A stretch of DNA of 8,406 nt from Thermoplasmata archaeon (GTDB lineage: Archaea > Thermoplasmatota > Thermoplasmata > Thermoplasmatales > Thermoplasmataceae), in the NCBI GenBank assembly GCA_021797225.1, contig JAKAAE010000063.1, positions 1-8,406 of the forward strand, written 5' to 3'. The notes beneath the pieces are model-generated. The model was not told where the DNA came from. It made no database searches and worked only from the letters and a program-made list of their open reading frames with translations. A program made the translations under genes and the position numbers. The stretch's first letter is position 1. Each line of letters begins with the position of its first letter. Positions 6,066 through 8,406 of this stretch are shown here, one piece after another.

Positions 6066-7356
6066 TCTCATAAGTCTCATCATTCAATATGCCATGAAGT
6101 AGTTTACTTATGATATATATGGTAGCCAGAGATATGGCAAATACAACTATCACAACAACGGCTATGCCTAGCAATTCTATCCCGAGCTGCCTCAATGCTG
6201 GAAATCCTCCATAAAACAGTAATCCGTTAGGCAAAACACTGTTCCCAGAAGCAACTGCAAATGAATGCTGTGTAAAGAATGCTATCATTATAACCCCGAA
6301 AACACCTCCGAGTCCATGCCCTGGAAATAGCCCCACCGGATCTGAAAACCACTTTACCCTGGAAAATAATTTCTCCCCTCCAATAAATAGTGGGCCTCCT
6401 ATAAGCCCCAATATCAGGGCACTGGCTGGACTCACAAAGCCAGCCAGAGGTGTAATTATAATGAGCCCCATCAGGATTCCGTTGGTTGCATCCATTATGA
6501 TTGGGGTTTTCCTGTCCAATAATTCTCCAAATAGCATGGTTGACATCATAGCGGCGCCAGAAGCAACAAATGTGGTTATTACAACCATCAGAACATCACT
6601 ATTGAAAGCAAGTACGCTTCCAGGGTTGAATCCGAACCACCCGACCCACAGCAATAATATACCCATTGCCAGAAAAGAACTGTTTATATGCATGTTAATT
6701 TTTAGAGATTGCTTTAAACCTTTTTTCTTTTCTTCCCTCCATATTTCATATACAAGTGCCAATCCGGCCGCTGCCGCGGCTCCATGGACGACTAGACCTC
6801 CAGCAAAATCTCTCATGCCCAATCTGTACAGCCATCCTGTTGGATTCCAGATCCATGCAGCAGGTAGATTCCAGATTACTATAAAATAAACGATTGAAAA
6901 TATAAAAAATGCCTTGAATTTCATTTTCCGTAGGACGATTACACCCACCAGGGCGAGGGTAACTGCTGCAAAGGCCGTTTCGAATAAATAATAAGTTCCG
7001 ATTTTTAATCCGGTATTGAAATATTTTCCGGTCATGGACCACCATGTAACAGTAATAGAACTGGATGAAAATCCCCCCAGGAAAAAGCCACTTTTATAGA
7101 AAGGATTTCCTATAATCCCATCCACAGTCGGTGCAAAAGCAGTATTGAAGCCTACAATAGCCATAACTACTATGGCGGTTCCAGAAATAACAATGGTTTT
7201 CAATAAACTGTTTTTGTATTTATTCCCTAATTCTCCTATCTCCAGAAGGCCAACAGCTATTGTCATGATAAATACAAATAAAGCCGCAATCACAACCCAT
7301 AAATTATTGATTAAAACCCTTGAAAGGGAAAAATATTCTATGATTCCAGATATCAT
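6058..7356 (-). CDS. amt: Ammonium transporter, Amt/MEP/Rh family
   Basis: Integral membrane ammonium transporter of 432 residues with about 11 hydrophobic segments, probably a trimer. The pore residues known from E. coli AmtB can be matched: F129 (F107), W170 (W148), D183 in DFAGG (D160), twin histidines H191 in VVHG (H168) and H347 in FPGHG (H318), F243 and S247 in GWFGFNPGS (F215 and S219). The first repeat has the LLEIGELGNKYKNS form of the Rh-like and eukaryotic branches. Two deviations stand out: Glu126 replaces the usual Gln of the 'FQ..FA' motif, and the cytoplasmic tail ends HGILNDETYEIK, missing most of the conserved C-terminal region that contacts P-II (GlnK) proteins. No glnK is visible beside it. 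ATG 7356 is set by a TATA box about 26 bp upstream. Transcribed alone. Confidence 0.95.
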   Translation of the reverse strand: MISGIIEYFSLSRVLINNLWVVIAALFVFIMTIAVGLLEIGELGNKYKNSLLKTIVISGTAIVVMAIVGFNTAFAPTVDGIIGNPFYKSGFFLGGFSSSSITVTWWSMTGKYFNTGLKIGTYYLFETAFAAVTLALVGVIVLRKMKFKAFFIFSIVYFIVIWNLPAAWIWNPTGWLYRLGMRDFAGGLVVHGAAAAAGLALVYEIWREEKKKGLKQSLKINMHINSSFLAMGILLLWVGWFGFNPGSVLAFNSDVLMVVITTFVASGAAMMSTMLFGELLDRKTPIIMDATNGILMGLIIITPLAGFVSPASALILGLIGGPLFIGGEKLFSRVKWFSDPVGLFPGHGLGGVFGVIMIAFFTQHSFAVASGNSVLPNGLLFYGGFPALRQLGIELLGIAVVVIVVFAISLATIYIISKLLHGILNDETYEIK

Positions 7357-7360
7357 TATA

Positions 7361-7370
7361 TTTCATGAAA
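7361..7370. promoter_or_regulatory. 10-bp palindrome between amt TATA box and start codon
   Basis: TTTCATGAAA is a perfect inverted repeat lying 5-14 bp before the amt ATG, between the TATA box and the predicted start site. That is where archaeal repressors often bind. Nitrogen-dependent control of amt would be expected from the family, but nothing in the sequence identifies the regulator. Confidence 0.3.
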
Positions 7371-7376
7371 CAAATG

Positions 7377-7394
7377 TATAAATTTATATGTTTT
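7377..7394 (-). promoter_or_regulatory. BRE/TATA promoter of amt
   Basis: On the minus strand AAAACATATAAATTTATA contains a TATA core at 7377-7388, itself a palindrome, preceded by an A-rich BRE-like run. Its centre is about 26 bp before ATG 7356, which predicts a leaderless or nearly leaderless transcript. No Shine-Dalgarno sequence lies near the start codon. Confidence 0.55.
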
Positions 7395-7469
7395 AGAACG
7401 ATAGTATTTATGTTATCAGTTAAAATAATATATAAACATTGAATTTCTGGAATGAACATATTTATACAG

Positions 7470-7480
7470 TATATTTAAAA
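7470..7480 (+). promoter_or_regulatory. Possible plus-strand promoter in the amt-tnpB gap
   Basis: TATATTTAAAA resembles the TATA boxes of the window, and its centre lies 25 bp before an ATG at 7500 that opens an 18-codon frame (MCVTWSMVNESMRYIALT, stop 7554-7556). The geometry matches the leaderless promoters elsewhere here. The product could be a small RNA reading through the hairpins towards tnpB. AT-rich spacers often contain such boxes by chance. Confidence 0.2.
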
Positions 7481-7552
7481 CAGTAATACAATAGAAGAAA
7501 TGTGTGTTACGTGGAGTATGGTTAATGAATCCATGAGATACATTGCCTTGAC

Positions 7553-7582
7553 ATGAAGTAGTTCACTATGTAACTTCATAGT
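7553..7582. repeat. Overlapping inverted repeats
   Basis: ATGAAGT (7553-7559) pairs with ACTTCAT (7573-7579), and ACTATG (7565-7570) pairs with CATAGT (7577-7582). The two pairings share bases and are mutually exclusive, so a transcript could fold in two ways. Subterminal hairpins of this size occur at IS200/IS605 ends, but no other evidence ties this one to an element. Confidence 0.4.
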
Positions 7583-7650
7583 AAAATTAGTTAGAGGCAG
7601 CACTTAGTTGGTATTTATTAATATTATTCTATATAGTTGATAAGTAAAGA

Positions 7651-7691
7651 ATTTTAGATTTAAATAAAGCCTCGATCGAGAATACTAAAAT
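7651..7691. repeat. Nested hairpin with CTCGATCGAG palindrome
   Basis: ATTTTAG (7651-7657) pairs with CTAAAAT (7685-7691), enclosing the 10-bp palindrome CTCGATCGAG (7671-7680). The palindrome is the most GC-rich tract of the spacer. It could be a protein-binding site, part of a small RNA or an old transposon end. Confidence 0.4.
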
Positions 7692-7767
7692 CTGAAACAT
7701 TGAAATATCATTGTTTAAATTTAGTTAGACAATGAAATCTATTATTGAATAATCAATATTTTTTTAT

Positions 7768-7809
7768 GTAACCTATAGCTTGTTTTCTCGGGGATTACTA
7801 TAAGGTTAC
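7768..7809. repeat. Long inverted repeat just past tnpB (likely element right-end hairpin)
   Basis: GTAACCTATAG (7768-7778) is the reverse complement of CTATAAGGTTAC (7798-7809) apart from one bulged base, giving an 11-bp stem around a 19-base loop. It begins 17 bp after the tnpB stop codon. A subterminal hairpin here is expected for an IS200/IS605-type right end and for the 3' scaffold of an omega RNA. Confidence 0.75.
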
Positions 7810-7814
7810 GATTT

Positions 7815-7833
7815 CTGTTAACCATTTTAACAG
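7815..7833. repeat. Inverted repeat spanning the tnpB stop codon
   Basis: CTGTTAA (7815-7821) and TTAACAG (7827-7833) form a perfect 7-bp stem with a five-base loop. The right arm contains the tnpB TAA stop codon. It lies only five bases from the longer hairpin at 7768-7809, so both would stack in one minus-strand RNA. Confidence 0.65.
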
Positions 7834-8406
7834 ACCTCTTTAGAAGTTATCATATCTTTTATGCTTAAACTACTTGGATATAACCCAATACCCTCTATCC
7901 CGTTGGCAAAAGCTTCAGGGATTGCTTTTTTAATTATATTGTAGGAAGCCTGTAGGTCAGCATGTATCAGCTTCCCATTGGAAGATTTAAATACACCTCT
8001 CTTTATTCTTTTTCCAAGGTATGTTTCATGCTTCTCAATGCTTTCATTATCTAAAAATGAGCATTTAGATGTGTATGATTCTTCCTGTTTTATTACATTT
8101 ATTCCGTATTCCTGTCCTTTATAATATATTTGATTAATTAATGTATTAAAAGGGATCTGTACAAAGTCCTGGTTGTTCTTTTTTCCCATATCCACATCCT
8201 GCTTCCATCCACTGTTATGGCCTATTACAATTGTATCTATTTTTAGATTCTTTGCATATACTATAACAGCATTGGAGAGCTTATGCATTACATCCCTTAT
8301 CTTCCTGTTCCTTACTGCATATAATTTGTTTATCCTTTTAGTGTTCTCCTTATTCTTTCTCTGTTTATCATTTACAGATTTTAATCTTGCCAATTCCTTA
8401 TTGAAA
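7827..8406 (-). CDS. tnpB: TnpB, IS200/IS605-type RNA-guided nuclease (C-terminal part, cut by window edge)
   Basis: Accessory protein of IS605/IS1341-type elements; characterised TnpBs are RNA-guided DNA nucleases. The frame is open to the right edge, so the start and RuvC-I aspartate lie outside; a TTG at 8393 is internal, not the start. Of 192 visible residues, the order is a basic helical part, HKLSNAVIVYAKNL (41-54), IVIGHNSGWKQ (59-69), MGKKNNQDFVQIPF (73-86), EESYTSKCSFLD (108-119), GKRIKRGVFKSSNGK (131-145), and HADLQASYNI with the RuvC-III Asp150. The end, AFANGIEGIGLYP, is typical and intact. This clade differs from ISDra2 TnpB: Gly stands where RuvC-II has Glu (usually IxIEDL), and only one cysteine of the zinc ribbon remains. 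No tnpA is visible. The last complete codon ends at 8405. Confidence 0.9.
   Translation of the reverse strand, partial: FNKELARLKSVNDKQRKNKENTKRINKLYAVRNRKIRDVMHKLSNAVIVYAKNLKIDTIVIGHNSGWKQDVDMGKKNNQDFVQIPFNTLINQIYYKGQEYGINVIKQEESYTSKCSFLDNESIEKHETYLGKRIKRGVFKSSNGKLIHADLQASYNIIKKAIPEAFANGIEGIGLYPSSLSIKDMITSKEVC

Larger units (their letters stand above)
7357..7826. other. Gene-free, hairpin-rich region between amt and tnpB
   Basis: No reading frame here looks like protein. The left part is the amt promoter. From about 7470 rightward there is a TATA-like box on the plus strand, overlapping inverted repeats at 7553-7582, a nested hairpin at 7651-7691, a CATTGT/ACAATG repeat (7709-7714 and 7729-7734), a TATTGA/TCAATA hairpin (7743-7758), and then the strong inverted repeats at the tnpB end. 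The 9-mer TTAGTTAGA occurs twice (7587-7595 and 7721-7729). Part of it should be the right end of the TnpB element, but I could not place the boundary. Confidence 0.6.
7768..7880 (-). ncRNA. Candidate omega RNA (guide RNA scaffold) at the tnpB 3' end
   Basis: TnpB nucleases are known to use an RNA made from the 3' end of tnpB plus the element's right end, with the guide lying just outside. Here the minus strand carries two adjacent strong hairpins at that place: one over the stop codon and one 17 bp beyond it. The outer edges are guesses. The guide would be read from bases below about 7766 if the element ends right after the long hairpin, but the boundary and pseudoknot cannot be settled by eye. 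Confidence 0.4.

Noticed and set aside
6461..6889. Plus-strand frame of 142 codons inside amt
   Set aside because: Opposite strand of membrane-segment codons of the transporter; the Pro/Thr/Ser-rich peptide is the expected shadow.
7343..7826. CRISPR array or tandem repeat
   Set aside because: The repeats here are inverted and of different sequence; the only direct repeat is a single 9-mer pair (TTAGTTAGA) 134 bp apart, with no regular spacing.
8391..8393. TTG at 8393 as the start of tnpB
   Set aside because: The frame stays open upstream to the window edge with in-family residues (FNKE), and TnpB needs an N-terminal part and RuvC-I not present here.

Overview
The window looks like part of a Thermoplasmatales (acidophilic Euryarchaeota) chromosome, for example a Ferroplasma, Acidiplasma or Cuniculiplasma relative. 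This is an inference. It rests on the AT-rich composition, heavy use of ATA and AGA/AGG codons, TATA-box promoters placed about 25 bp before start codons (leaderless mRNAs), a Shine-Dalgarno site before the one downstream operon gene, and a Sulfolobus-type 2-keto-3-deoxygluconate aldolase. No rRNA, tRNA or CRISPR array was seen.

Layout from left to right. At 3-113 (+) is the end of a reading frame that enters from outside the window and that I do not recognise. After a gene-free stretch (114-447), a malic enzyme (448-1755, +) and a GNAT acetyltransferase (1766-2233, +) form a two-gene operon. It converges, with a 12 bp gap, on aconitase (2246-4753, -). A 400 bp divergent intergenic region carries the aconitase promoter and that of KDG aldolase (5158-6030, +). 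KDG aldolase converges, with a 27 bp gap, on an Amt ammonium transporter (6058-7356, -). A 470 bp gene-free but repeat-rich region follows. The window then ends inside the C-terminal part of an IS200/IS605-type TnpB (7827-8406, -).

Most of the window is ordinary central metabolism. KDG aldolase splits 2-keto-3-deoxygluconate to pyruvate and glyceraldehyde (non-phosphorylative Entner-Doudoroff pathway). Malic enzyme links malate and pyruvate, aconitase is the second step of the citrate cycle, and Amt supplies ammonium for assimilation of the resulting 2-oxoglutarate. Each of these four genes has its own promoter.

The accessory, least explained part is the right end. The TnpB belongs to the clade with an EESYTSK motif. 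It lacks the usual RuvC-II glutamate position and the four-cysteine zinc ribbon. Two strong adjacent inverted repeats sit exactly at its 3' end, where the guide-RNA scaffold (omega RNA) and transposon right end are expected. The 7470-7766 interval beside it holds further hairpins with no gene assigned. I see no clear sign of a wholly new multi-gene system.
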